The notes beneath the pieces were generated by a model that did not search any database, had not been told where the DNA came from, and worked only from the letters and a program-made list of their open reading frames with translations. Below, in pieces: positions 39,973 to 49,064 of a DNA stretch of 64,000 nt (position 1 is the stretch's first letter; each line of letters opens with the position of its first letter). The stretch is taken from assembly GCF_900176075.1 (NCBI RefSeq), contig NZ_FWWV01000046.1, positions 1 to 64,000 on the forward strand, in the 5' to 3' direction. Position numbers and translations under genes: made by a program. The DNA is from Pasteurella testudinis DSM 23072. GTDB lineage: Bacteria > Pseudomonadota > Gammaproteobacteria > Enterobacterales > Pasteurellaceae.

Positions 39973-40080
39973 GCAGGGGCGGATTGTATATCCGCCCGTA
40001 TACGAAGCTCGATATAGGCACTTAATCACTAAAGGAAAAATGCAAAGTGCGGTTCGGGCGGATATACAATCCGCCCCTAC
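39973..40080. repeat. REP-like hairpin pair (REPIN-like), copy B
   Basis: Left unit 39973-39997 (GCAG then GGGCGGAT/ATCCGCCC) and inverted right unit 40056-40080 (ending CCCTAC) enclose about 58 bases with an uptake signal. It aligns end to end with copy A (15262-15368). It lies between thrB and thrC. Confidence 0.8.
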
Positions 40081-40111
40081 TTTGTCGCGTTCAAAAAGCC
40101 GTAACATGTTA

Positions 40112-41068
40112 TTAGTCTAGCAGTCTTGCACCTTGATTATCAACCTGACAAACATGGACAAAGCCTTCGTTATTTTGTAAATAATTGTTTTCCAAATAGG
40201 TTGCCACTTTGCTCGCGGTGGTTAAATCCGGTGCAATCGCAAAAATGGTCGGGCCTGAGCCGGAAATGCCGGTTGCCAGCGCGCCCAAATCACGACAGCC
40301 TTGTTTGACATTATCATAATTCGGCAATAGCTGCTCACGGTACGGCTCGGCGATCACATCTTTCATCATCAATGCCGCCAGACTCTCCTGATGGGTGTGG
40401 CAGGCGTGTACGAAACTGCCCAAATAGCGCCCGTGATCGATCACGTCCTGACGGCTGTAGCTCTTCGGCAGAATCGCACGCGCTTCGGCAGTAGAAACCT
40501 CAATCCCCGGATACGCCAGCACCCAATACCATTGGTCGAAAAACGGCAGAGTTTGACTGATGTTGCCCAGCGACTGCACCATCAACTGCACGCCGCCCAA
40601 AAAGCACGGCGCAACGTTATCATAGTGAATCGAGCCGGAAATCCTTCCTTCCAGTTCGCCCATCATTTCCAACAATTCCATTTTGGAAAACGGCTCTTGG
40701 TGAAATTTATTCAACGCCACCAACGCCGCCACGATCGAGCAGGCGCTGGAGCCCAAGCCTGATCCGATCGGCATATTTTTTTCCAACGTCAAGCGCAGTG
40801 ACCGCACTTTGCTGTTGCGCAGTTTTAACCGCTCGCTGAACAACACATAGGCTTGATACACGATATTTTTCTGCGGCTCTTTCGGCAATTTGCGCACGAA
40901 ATAACCGGCGCTTTCCAGCTCGAATCCGTCGGCGATCGCTTCAATCTGCACCACATCGCCCAATAACGAACCGTCAATCGGCGAAATCGCCGCCCCCAGC
41001 GTGTCGAAACCGACGCTGACATTGGCGCTGGAGGCTGGGGCATATACTCTCAACATATCTTGAGCCAT
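40112..41068 (-). CDS. thrB: Homoserine kinase
   Basis: Phosphorylates homoserine with ATP. The 318 residues belong to the GHMP kinases: [18 protein letters not shown] at the N-terminus, ATP loop [12 protein letters not shown], and [15 protein letters not shown] near the C-terminus. The start ATG shares one base with the thrA stop (TAATG) and GGAGG lies upstream, so the two are translationally coupled. Confidence 0.96.
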   Translation of the reverse strand: MAQDMLRVYAPASSANVSVGFDTLGAAISPIDGSLLGDVVQIEAIADGFELESAGYFVRKLPKEPQKNIVYQAYVLFSERLKLRNSKVRSLRLTLEKNMPIGSGLGSSACSIVAALVALNKFHQEPFSKMELLEMMGELEGRISGSIHYDNVAPCFLGGVQLMVQSLGNISQTLPFFDQWYWVLAYPGIEVSTAEARAILPKSYSRQDVIDHGRYLGSFVHACHTHQESLAALMMKDVIAEPYREQLLPNYDNVKQGCRDLGALATGISGSGPTIFAIAPDLTTASKVATYLENNYLQNNEGFVHVCQVDNQGARLLD

Positions 41069-43527
41069 TAGTTGCCGCCTCCGTTTTGCAGGGTACGCAG
41101 AATATCGGCGAAAATACCGGCTGCGGTCACATCGTTACCGGCGCCGTAGCCGCGCAGCAACAGCGGAATCGGGTTGTAATAACGGGTATAAAATGCCAGC
41201 GCATTCTCGCCGTTTTTTACTTTGTATAACGGGTTATCGCCGTCCACTGCCGCAATCGACACTTTACATTTACCGTGGTCTAACCGTCCGACATAGCGCA
41301 ATACTTGTCCCTTTGCCGTGGCATCAGCGACACGTTGCGTAAATTCCGCATCTAACTCTGGCAATTGCGCCATAAACTCCGCCACGTTTTTCCCCTCGGC
41401 AAAACCTTGCGGCAACACCCCTTCCACTTCGACGTCGCTCAGCTCCAACATCAAGCCGTTTTCACGGGCAATGATCAACAATTTGCGCGCCACATCGCTG
41501 CCGGACAGATCATCGCGCGGATCCGGCTCGGTGAAGCCTTTTTCTTTGGCAAGTGCGGTCGCTTGCGACAGGCTCAAGCCCTCTTCCAGTTTGCCGAAAA
41601 TAAAGGATAGTGAACCAGACAAAATACCGTCGAACTGCAACACTTCGTCCCCTGCCGCCAACAATTTCTGCAGGTTGTCGATCACCGGCAAACCGGCGCC
41701 GACATTGGTATCGTACATAAATTTGCGCTGATTTTGCGCCGCCACCGCTCTTAAACGCAAGTAGTAATCTACATCGGAAGTATTGGCTTTTTTGTTCGGC
41801 GTCACCACATGGAAACCCGCACTTAAGAAGCTCACATATTGATTGGCGATTTCCTGATTTGAAGTGCAGTCCACTAACACAGGATTGACCAGATTATTAT
41901 CCTGAACAAATTTCACCAAACGCTCAACCGAATATTCACCGTCCGCCTGCGCCAATTGTTCACGCCAGCGGTTCAAACTCAGCGGCTGTTCACTCAATAA
42001 TAAATGCTTGGAATTCGCCAAGCCGTAAACGCGAATTGCGATATTCTTTTTTTCCAGATACTCGGTTTGGCGCTGAATTTGATCAACCAGTTCGCCGCCG
42101 ACGCCACCGGTGCCGACCACAAACACATCAACCACTTGATGATGGGTAAACAGCGCACGGTGCGTGGCTTTGACCGCCTGCACCGATTTATTTTGCGGCA
42201 CGACGGTGGAAATCGAACGTTCGGAAGAACCTTGTGCGATCGCCACAATATTGATGTTGGCTTTGGCAAGTGCGGTAAAGAAACGCGCAGCGATACCTTT
42301 GGCTTTCTTCATACCGTCGCCGACAACGGACACAATCGACAAATTGTCGCTGACCTCCAACGGTTCGAGCTGTTTATGTTCCAATTCATAGGCAAATTCT
42401 TGTTCCAACGCGTGTTTTGCCACGACGGAAGATTTGCTCGGCACGCAAAAACTGATACTGTATTCAGATGAAGACTGAGTAATCAAAATTACCGAAATAC
42501 CGGCTTTCGACATGGTAGAGAACACGCGCGCCGCCATGCCGACCATGCCCTGCATACCCGGCCCGGAAATATTGAACATCGATACGTTGTCCAAATTGGT
42601 GATCCCTTTCACCTGCAAACTGTCGGATTTCACGTCGTTATTGATATATGTGCCCGGTGCGTCCGGATTGGCGGTATTTTTAATCACGCAAGGAATGCTG
42701 CATCTGACCAGCGGCCCGATGGTGCGCGGGTGAATCACTTTCGCCCCGAAATAGGACAGCTCCATCGCCTCTTGGTAGGACAAGCTGTCCAACAGACGGG
42801 CATCGTGCACCAAACGCGGATCGCAGGTGTAAACACCGTCTACGTCCGTCCAAATTTCACAGTAATCGGCATCTAAACATGCCGCCAGCACCGCCGCCGA
42901 ATAATCGGAACCGTTGCGCCCCAACAATACCAGCTCGCCTTGTTCGTTACCGGCAGTAAAACCCGCCATCAGCACGATATTTTGTTTCGGAATAGAAGCG
43001 GCATCGACACGCGGCTTGGATTTGCTGATGCTGACCGAAGATTCCAAATAAGAGCCTTTGGCGACCAGTTTTTCCACCGGATCGATTTGCGTGACTTGAT
43101 AGCCTTTAGCCTCAAACCAAGCTTTCATCATCGCAATCGACAGCTTTTCACCACGACATAAAATGGTCGCATTCACACTGTCCGGGCAACGCCGGTTGCG
43201 CTGGATATCGTTTAACGTGCTTTTCAATTGGGTGAATTCGTTGTCAATAACTTGCAGAAGAGTGATTTTGTCGAGTTTGGGATTGGCTTGGTGCAAACCA
43301 TCGATGATGCGGTAGAAAATATGGAGGGCTTCGTTAAAATCTTGCTCAAAGGCTTCGCCGCCACTGGCTTTTTCCACCAACGCCACCAGATAGTTGGTGA
43401 TTTTCGCCGGTGCCGACAGCACGCCCGCCGCCTGATCGTTCAAATGCGCCTGTTCGATCAAACCGGCAGCCTGTAAAAACCGCTCCGGATTCGCCAGCGA
43501 CGTTCCGCCAAATTTAAGCACTCGCAT
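41068..43527 (-). CDS. thrA: Bifunctional aspartokinase I / homoserine dehydrogenase I
   Basis: First and third steps from aspartate to threonine. The 819 residues carry the kinase motif [13 protein letters not shown], the central ACT regulatory region (threonine feedback, about 310-460) and the NAD(P)-binding dehydrogenase ([24 protein letters not shown]). Length and order match E. coli ThrA. Transcription is controlled by the upstream leader and attenuator. Confidence 0.96.
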   Translation of the reverse strand: MRVLKFGGTSLANPERFLQAAGLIEQAHLNDQAAGVLSAPAKITNYLVALVEKASGGEAFEQDFNEALHIFYRIIDGLHQANPKLDKITLLQVIDNEFTQLKSTLNDIQRNRRCPDSVNATILCRGEKLSIAMMKAWFEAKGYQVTQIDPVEKLVAKGSYLESSVSISKSKPRVDAASIPKQNIVLMAGFTAGNEQGELVLLGRNGSDYSAAVLAACLDADYCEIWTDVDGVYTCDPRLVHDARLLDSLSYQEAMELSYFGAKVIHPRTIGPLVRCSIPCVIKNTANPDAPGTYINNDVKSDSLQVKGITNLDNVSMFNISGPGMQGMVGMAARVFSTMSKAGISVILITQSSSEYSISFCVPSKSSVVAKHALEQEFAYELEHKQLEPLEVSDNLSIVSVVGDGMKKAKGIAARFFTALAKANINIVAIAQGSSERSISTVVPQNKSVQAVKATHRALFTHHQVVDVFVVGTGGVGGELVDQIQRQTEYLEKKNIAIRVYGLANSKHLLLSEQPLSLNRWREQLAQADGEYSVERLVKFVQDNNLVNPVLVDCTSNQEIANQYVSFLSAGFHVVTPNKKANTSDVDYYLRLRAVAAQNQRKFMYDTNVGAGLPVIDNLQKLLAAGDEVLQFDGILSGSLSFIFGKLEEGLSLSQATALAKEKGFTEPDPRDDLSGSDVARKLLIIARENGLMLELSDVEVEGVLPQGFAEGKNVAEFMAQLPELDAEFTQRVADATAKGQVLRYVGRLDHGKCKVSIAAVDGDNPLYKVKNGENALAFYTRYYNPIPLLLRGYGAGNDVTAAGIFADILRTLQNGGGN

Positions 43528-43574
43528 AATTGTTCTCCTGATTGTTATTTAATGTCGTGTTAATTTTAAATATT

Positions 43575-43603
43575 AAAAAACCCGCACTTGATGGGTGCGG
43601 GTT
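43575..43603 (-). terminator. thr operon attenuator
   Basis: On the minus strand AACCCGCAC-loop-GTGCGGGTT (43603-43595 with 43587-43579, 7-nt loop) is followed by six T. It lies between the leader peptide stop and thrA, the position of the E. coli thr attenuator. One arm contains part of an uptake signal. Confidence 0.85.
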
Positions 43604-43625
43604 CTTCTGATTTCGTTATGTAACA

Positions 43626-43691
43626 CTAACCCGCCACGAACTTACGCATGGTAATCATCATAATGGTGGTGGTCATAGTGTTGTTTTGCAT
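43626..43691 (-). CDS. thrL: thr operon leader peptide
   Basis: 21 codons starting MQNNTMTTTIMMIT and ending VAG then TAG. Five threonine and two isoleucine codons, including three Thr in a row, are what a threonine/isoleucine attenuation peptide needs: ribosome stalling would disrupt the downstream terminator. No strong ribosome site precedes the ATG. Confidence 0.85.
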   Translation of the reverse strand: MQNNTMTTTIMMITMRKFVAG

Positions 43692-43903
43692 GATTTGGTT
43701 AAATTTTCAAAATTTTTGATGTGATAGAAATACAGAATTTCGCTAATATTGTCAATAAAAAGTTGGAGAAAGACAAAAAATACTGATAAATCAACTATAG
43801 CGTAGCGATTTTTAGCCTAAACAACCACTCTTATTTAGACAGCCCCGCCATTCCACGCTAGAATAACCGCACTTTTTTATTTAACCCCAAGCACAATTCA
43901 GCC

Positions 43904-44596
43904 ATGTCCATTCAACACAATCTCTCTGAAATTCATCAGCAAATCGCCGATTGCTGCCAACAAACAAACCGCACTTTGGGCAGTGTGAAACTACTGGCAG
44001 TGAGCAAAACCAAGTCCCTTGCTGCGATTGAAGAGGCAATTCAAGCCGGACAACAGGCATTCGGTGAAAATTATGTGCAGGAAGGCGTAGAAAAAATCCA
44101 ATATTTTCAAGCAAAAAACGTCAATTTAGAATGGCATTTTATCGGGCCGCTGCAATCCAATAAAAGCCGTTTGGTGGCGGAACATTTCGATTGGATCGAA
44201 ACCGTGGATCGGCTGAAAATCGCCGCTCGCCTCAGCCAACAACGCCCGACCGCACTTGCGCCGTTAAATGTGCTGATTCAAATTAATATCAGCGCCGAAA
44301 CCTCTAAATCGGGGATTGCAGCGAACGAATTACTGCCGCTTGCCGAAAAGATTGTCGCCTTGCCCAATTTACGCCTGCGCGGCTTGATGGCGATTCCGCA
44401 AGACAGCGATGATCCGGCTGTGCAACAACAGGCTTTCAGCCGAATGCAGCAGCTGTTTCGACAACTGCAACTTGCCCTGCCTGAACAGCAAATCGACACC
44501 TTGTCATTAGGCATGAGCGGCGATATGGCGATGGCGATAAAGTGCGGTTCAACCCAAGTGCGGATCGGCACGGCAATTTTTGGCGCGAGAAACTAA
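43904..44596 (+). CDS. yggS: PLP homeostasis protein YggS/YBL036C
   Basis: PLP-binding protein without known catalysis; maintains free PLP and amino-acid balance. The 230 residues show the PLP lysine in LLAVSKTKSL, FGENYVQEG, WHFIGPLQSNK, and LGMSGDMAMAIKCGSTQVRIGTAIFG. An uptake signal falls in the last part of the coding region. It precedes putP on the same strand. Confidence 0.94.
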   Translation: MSIQHNLSEIHQQIADCCQQTNRTLGSVKLLAVSKTKSLAAIEEAIQAGQQAFGENYVQEGVEKIQYFQAKNVNLEWHFIGPLQSNKSRLVAEHFDWIETVDRLKIAARLSQQRPTALAPLNVLIQINISAETSKSGIAANELLPLAEKIVALPNLRLRGLMAIPQDSDDPAVQQQAFSRMQQLFRQLQLALPEQQIDTLSLGMSGDMAMAIKCGSTQVRIGTAIFGARN

Positions 44597-44659
44597 CCGT
44601 CTAAGTCAAATCAATGCTATACTTTGCCCCTTTTTAAAAATTCTGCATAGGATCTGTTT

Positions 44660-46162
44660 ATGTTTGGATACGATCCAACGATTATTACGTTTACGATTTA
44701 TATTATCGGCATGCTGCTGATTGGGGTACTGGCGTACCGTTATACTAATAATTTATCCGACTACATTCTTGGCGGCCGCAGTTTGGGCGGTTTTGTCACC
44801 GGTATGTCCGCCGGTGCGTCGGATATGTCCGGCTGGTTATTGATGGGACTGCCCGGTGCGGTCTATGCCGCCGGTCTGGTTGAGGCTTGGATTGCCATCG
44901 GCTTGACTATCGGCGCTTATTTGAACTGGTACTTCGTTGCCGGACGGCTGCGGGTGTTTACCGAAACCCACGATAATGCGCTGACCTTGCCGGAATATTT
45001 CCAAGCCCGTTTCGGCGCCGAACACAAAATGTTAAAAATCATCGCTGCGGCGATTATCCTGTTTTTCTTCACCATCTACTGCTCGGCCGGTGTCGTCGCC
45101 GGAGCACGCCTGTTTGAAAATCTGTTCGGCACGCCTTACCAGACCGCACTTTGGTACGGTGCGCTGGCCACGATTATTTACACCTTTATCGGCGGCTTCT
45201 TGGCGGTCAGCTGGACAGATACCGTGCAAGCGACCTTAATGGTACTCGCCTTGATTATTACGCCGGTGATGGTGCTGTTTGCCATTGGCGGTATTGATGA
45301 ATTGCCTGCGGTATTGGCCGCCGCCGGTGACGATGTAGGCCGTAATTTTACCGATATGTGGAGCGGTACGTCACTGCTCGGGTTGCTGAGCCTGATGGCG
45401 TGGGGTTTGGGCTATTTCGGACAACCGCACATCTTGGCACGCTTTATGGCGGCGGAAAACGTACACGCGCTGACCAGTGGGCGGCGGATCGGAATGTCAT
45501 GGATGATTTTCTGCCTGCTTGGTGCGGTCGGTGTCGGTTTTTTCGGAATTGCCTATTTCTATGCCAATCCGGAACTGGCAAGTGCGGTCAACAGCAACCG
45601 CGAGCAGATTTTTATCGAATTGGCGCGCCATTTGTTTAATCCATGGATTGCCGGTATTTTACTGTCTGCAATCCTTGCTGCGGTGATGAGCACCCTAAGT
45701 TGCCAGCTATTGATCTCCTCCAGCGCGATTACCGAAGATTTCTACCGCGGCTTTATCAAACCGAATGCCAGCGATAAAGAACTGGTTTGGCTTGGGCGCG
45801 CCATGGTGTTAGTCATTGCGATCATTGCGATTGCAATTGCACAAAATCCGCAAAGTCAGGTGCTAAAGCTGGTCGAACACGCTTGGGCAGGCTTCGGCAG
45901 TGCATTCGGCCCCTTGGTTTTATTCTCTTTATTTTGGAAACGCACCAATTCCGGCGGTGCTATGGCCGGTATGCTGACCGGCGCATTAGTCGTCACTTTC
46001 TGGAATGAGCTAGTGCCAAATAGCGGTGTTTATGAAATGATTCCGGGCTTCTTGCTGTCTTCGGCTGCGATCGTGATCGGTTCGTTAATCAGCGGCAAAC
46101 CAAACGCCGCTGTAATTCAAAATTACGAACAGGCGCAAACGGACTATAAGGCCGGTTTATAA
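44660..46162 (+). CDS. putP: Sodium/proline symporter
   Basis: Inner-membrane Na+/proline carrier of the SSS family, 500 residues with about 13 membrane segments. Motifs include YILGGRSLGGFVTGMSAGASDMSGWLLMG-type N-terminal sequence with the Na+-site serines, and AILAAVMSTLSCQLLISSSA in the core. No putA lies next to it, so it may serve osmoprotection or nitrogen uptake. A terminator follows. Confidence 0.94.
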   Translation: MFGYDPTIITFTIYIIGMLLIGVLAYRYTNNLSDYILGGRSLGGFVTGMSAGASDMSGWLLMGLPGAVYAAGLVEAWIAIGLTIGAYLNWYFVAGRLRVFTETHDNALTLPEYFQARFGAEHKMLKIIAAAIILFFFTIYCSAGVVAGARLFENLFGTPYQTALWYGALATIIYTFIGGFLAVSWTDTVQATLMVLALIITPVMVLFAIGGIDELPAVLAAAGDDVGRNFTDMWSGTSLLGLLSLMAWGLGYFGQPHILARFMAAENVHALTSGRRIGMSWMIFCLLGAVGVGFFGIAYFYANPELASAVNSNREQIFIELARHLFNPWIAGILLSAILAAVMSTLSCQLLISSSAITEDFYRGFIKPNASDKELVWLGRAMVLVIAIIAIAIAQNPQSQVLKLVEHAWAGFGSAFGPLVLFSLFWKRTNSGGAMAGMLTGALVVTFWNELVPNSGVYEMIPGFLLSSAAIVIGSLISGKPNAAVIQNYEQAQTDYKAGL

Positions 46163-46191
46163 CCACAATCATCTCGACAACCCAAAATAAC

Positions 46192-46224
46192 ATGCCGCTC
46201 GGTGCAAACTGAACGGCATTTTTT
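46192..46224 (+). terminator. putP terminator
   Basis: ATGCCGCTC and GAACGGCAT pair with one mismatch, 10-nt loop, followed by six T. Confidence 0.75.
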
Positions 46225-46292
46225 GATGCTGCTTATGCTATGACAAATTATGTTATGACAAAGTCCAAAACCGCACTTTTAGCCCTAACCGA

Positions 46293-47036
46293 TTACACTT
46301 CAGTCGGTTTCTTGGGTGCCGGTGCCAGCATGCGTTTATGGTGCGAACGGTTATGCCAGAAATCAATCTGCCGCTGCGCCTGTGGCGAAACGCTTTCACC
46401 ACGCAGGAAAGCGTCGATTTCGGCATAGCTCACCCCCATTTCGTCTTCGTCGGTCTGCCCTTGCCACAAACCGGCGCTCGGCGCTTTGTCCAGCACCGCT
46501 TGCGGCACGTTTAGCAAACGCCCCAACTCAAAAACCTGCTCTTTGCGCAGCTGCACCAACGGCACCACATCAACTCCGCCGTCACCGTATTTGGTGAAAT
46601 AGCCGGTATGCCATTCCGCCGCATTGTCGGTGCCGACCACAATCGCCTGCCGGTTTTGCGCCGCCGCATAGAGGGCAACCATGCGCAGCCGTGCCTGCAC
46701 ATTGCCGGCAATCACATTTTGCCGCTCGGCATCGTCACGGAACAATGGCTGCATACTTTGCATAAAAGTGCGGTACGTTTCACTGATCGGCACTTCAATC
46801 ACCGCACAGCCGGCATTGTCTGCCACCGTATAAGCGTCTTGAATATCCTGCGCAGAAGTGGTTTGCGACGGCAAAATCACGCCCTGCACCGGTGCGCCGG
46901 TTTTCATCAGCAAATGTACCGCCACTGCCGAGTCAATCCCGCCGCTGATCCCGATCACATAGCCTTTTGCGCCATAAAATTGGCGTTGCTGTTCCAGCCA
47001 TTCGACCAGATAATCCGCATATTGCCGTAACTGCAT
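46293..47036 (-). CDS. nadE: Ammonia-dependent NAD synthetase
   Basis: Amidates nicotinate adenine dinucleotide to NAD+. The 247 residues carry the ATP pyrophosphatase loop GISGGIDSAVAVHL, GNVQARLRM and GTDNAAEWHTGYFTKYGDGG. There is no glutaminase domain, so ammonia is the donor. It is 4 bases downstream of pncB, forming a Preiss-Handler salvage pair. H. influenzae lacks this route, which makes it V-factor dependent. Confidence 0.94.
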   Translation of the reverse strand: MQLRQYADYLVEWLEQQRQFYGAKGYVIGISGGIDSAVAVHLLMKTGAPVQGVILPSQTTSAQDIQDAYTVADNAGCAVIEVPISETYRTFMQSMQPLFRDDAERQNVIAGNVQARLRMVALYAAAQNRQAIVVGTDNAAEWHTGYFTKYGDGGVDVVPLVQLRKEQVFELGRLLNVPQAVLDKAPSAGLWQGQTDEDEMGVSYAEIDAFLRGESVSPQAQRQIDFWHNRSHHKRMLAPAPKKPTEV

Positions 47037-47040
47037 ACTC

Positions 47041-48150
47041 TTACTCCTGCTCCGCCGTATATTCCACCGCGTGCAAACGCGGGTTAAAGTGATACTTACG
47101 CCCCTGTTTAGCCTGTTCTTCGCCGTTTAAACGCACACAATCGCCGGTGAAACCGATATTCACTTTCAATAAATTGGAACCGACACCGTAGGAATCGACC
47201 GGCGTGCCCAACTGCTCGAATAACTTGATTTTTGTCGAATCGAAGCCGCCGCTGACGATAATTTTCACATGCTGAAATCCTTCGGCGTCCAAATGGCGGC
47301 GTAATAATTTAATCAAACGCGGATTGGTACCGCGCAAATCGTATTGCCCGAATTCATGCTGGTTTTTCAGGAAATATTGATCGACCATATTGGCGGAGGT
47401 ATCAACCCGTACGCCGTACAATTTTTCCCCAAAGTGACGGGCAACGTTCAACGAATCTTCGATCACGTTATTATTGTAATCGACCAACGCCACCAGATTA
47501 TCATGCGGAAAGGTCGCCAAATAGGCTTCGCAAGCCTGAATCAGATCGCCGTTAAACAGCTGAATCAAGGCATGCGGCATCGTACCGACACCTTCGGTTC
47601 CCCACCATTCGTTCATCGCATAGGTTGCCTGTGCGCTCATGCCGCCGATATAAGCCGCATAACCGTCACCGGCCTGCTGCGAATAGTGATCGTCGCGATC
47701 GCCCATAAAAATCACCTGCTTCTCGCCCGCCGCCTGCACCACATTATACACATGGGTCGCGACCGACGTGCGGCGCGCCAAAATGCCGTCGATAATCCCT
47801 TCCAGATAACCGAAGTCTTCATAATAACCTTCGATCATCAGCACGGTTTCAAACGGGGAAATCTTATCGCCGTCATTCAGCGCCCAGATTTTAAGATTTT
47901 GCGGATTCGCGGCAAAGGTGTGCAGCAGCGCAATCGCCTCGTCCATACCACAGACAATAGCTTCATTTTTCTGGAAAAATTGCATCGTCACTGTTTGCTT
48001 AGGAATACGATTTGCTACAATTTTTGTCGTTTTTAAGAAATAAACCGCAGAAAACCAACCGTCTTTGATCCGCTGATCAAACTTGAAAGTGCGGTTAGTC
48101 AGCCTTGCCAGCTTGCCTTTTTGTTTTAACTCGAATTCTTTTTCACACAT
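47041..48150 (-). CDS. pncB: Nicotinate phosphoribosyltransferase
   Basis: Makes nicotinate mononucleotide from nicotinate and PRPP. The 369 residues are shorter than E. coli PncB (400) and show TRTFKF-like start, GYYEDFGYLEGIIDGILARR, the active-site region THVYNVV, FMGDRDDHYSQQAGDG and the phosphate loop IIVSGGFDSTKI. It may belong to a subgroup commoner outside the enterics; I cannot verify that. First gene of pncB-nadE. The next needed enzyme, NadD, is not in the window. Confidence 0.9.
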   Translation of the reverse strand: MCEKEFELKQKGKLARLTNRTFKFDQRIKDGWFSAVYFLKTTKIVANRIPKQTVTMQFFQKNEAIVCGMDEAIALLHTFAANPQNLKIWALNDGDKISPFETVLMIEGYYEDFGYLEGIIDGILARRTSVATHVYNVVQAAGEKQVIFMGDRDDHYSQQAGDGYAAYIGGMSAQATYAMNEWWGTEGVGTMPHALIQLFNGDLIQACEAYLATFPHDNLVALVDYNNNVIEDSLNVARHFGEKLYGVRVDTSANMVDQYFLKNQHEFGQYDLRGTNPRLIKLLRRHLDAEGFQHVKIIVSGGFDSTKIKLFEQLGTPVDSYGVGSNLLKVNIGFTGDCVRLNGEEQAKQGRKYHFNPRLHAVEYTAEQE

Positions 48151-48371
48151 TATTCTTTCCCAACCTGATTAAAAATAAAAAGTATATGCTACAAAAAATA
48201 GATGTAGGTTAATTTGAACCTTTTTTATGTATTAATCAAGCGGTATTTTAATAAAATGCGCAGTGTATCAAACCATTCAGAGGAATAGAGAATAAAAAAC
48301 TAACGAAATGGAAAGCCGACAAAAAGAAAAGACAATTAAAATGTGGAATTTTTAGAACAATCAGAAAAGAA

Positions 48372-48458
48372 TGGTGCGGAAGGGGGGACTTGAACCCCCA
48401 CACCCGTTAAGGCTCTAAGACCTGAACCTAGCGCGTCTACCAATTTCGCCACTTCCGC
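48372..48458 (-). tRNA. tRNA-Leu (CAG)
   Basis: 87 nt including an encoded CCA. GCGGAAG/CTTCCGC acceptor stem; anticodon loop TTCAGGT gives CAG; a long variable arm as in class II tRNA. Fifth gene in the direction of transcription of the tRNA cluster. Confidence 0.95.
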
Positions 48459-48483
48459 AATTTGGATTGAATGTTTTGTTTAA

Positions 48484-48558
48484 TGGCTGGGGTACTAGGA
48501 TTCGAACCTAGGAATGCTGAGATCAAAACCCAGTGCCTTACCGCTTGGCGATACCCCA
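48484..48558 (-). tRNA. tRNA-Gln (TTG), copy 1
   Basis: 75 nt with CCA. Acceptor TGGGGTA/TACCCCA; anticodon loop TTTTGAT gives TTG. Identical to the copy at 48599-48673. Confidence 0.95.
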
Positions 48559-48598
48559 ATAAAACAAAAATTCCGTTATTTGATATAAGATCAGTTGA

Positions 48599-48673
48599 TG
48601 GCTGGGGTACTAGGATTCGAACCTAGGAATGCTGAGATCAAAACCCAGTGCCTTACCGCTTGGCGATACCCCA
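48599..48673 (-). tRNA. tRNA-Gln (TTG), copy 2
   Basis: 75 nt with CCA, the same sequence as the gene at 48484-48558, a tandem duplication. Confidence 0.95.
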
Positions 48674-48701
48674 TCTATAACCTTGCAAACCTTGAAATGA
48701 A

Positions 48702-48786
48702 TGGTGCGGGAAGAGGGACTTGAACCCACACACCTCGCGGCGCCAGAACCTAAATCTGGTGCGTCTACCAATTTCGCCATTCCCGC
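48702..48786 (-). tRNA. tRNA-Leu (TAG)
   Basis: 85 nt with CCA. Acceptor GCGGGAA/TTCCCGC; anticodon loop TTTAGGT gives TAG; long variable arm. The T stem GTGGG/CCCTC has a U-U mismatch at its second pair. Confidence 0.94.
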
Positions 48787-48799
48787 GCTCAAGAAAATA

Positions 48800-48876
48800 T
48801 GGTGGCTATGACGGGATTCGAACCTGTGACCCCAACATTATGAGTGTTGTGCTCTAACCAACTGAGCTACATAGCC
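48800..48876 (-). tRNA. tRNA-Met (CAT), elongator
   Basis: 77 nt with CCA. Acceptor GGCTATG/CATAGCC; anticodon loop CTCATAA gives CAT. First base pair G-C means elongator, not initiator. First gene in the transcription direction of the five-tRNA cluster. Confidence 0.92.
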
Positions 48877-49064
48877 ATTCATTTACTTTCTGCGTTCACC
48901 TCATCGGTTTTGCGGGGCTAATTATGCTAAGATCAGCCCTACTCGTCAACCGTTTTTTAGTAAAAAAACACTTTTTTTATCTATTCGGACACAGATTAAC
49001 CAGTTTAATCACTTGCCGCACAATTTACAATCGAATTTTTGCAAAATCCCCCGAACAAATGGAT

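Noticed and set aside
47344-48036. A 230-codon open frame antisense to pncB
   Set aside because: Translated product is His/Ile-rich without family resemblance; the minus-strand frame is a clear PncB.
48484-48673. Direct repeat in the tRNA cluster as a possible attachment site
   Set aside because: The repeat is two full-length tRNA-Gln genes, a simple tandem duplication; no integrase or foreign segment lies between them.
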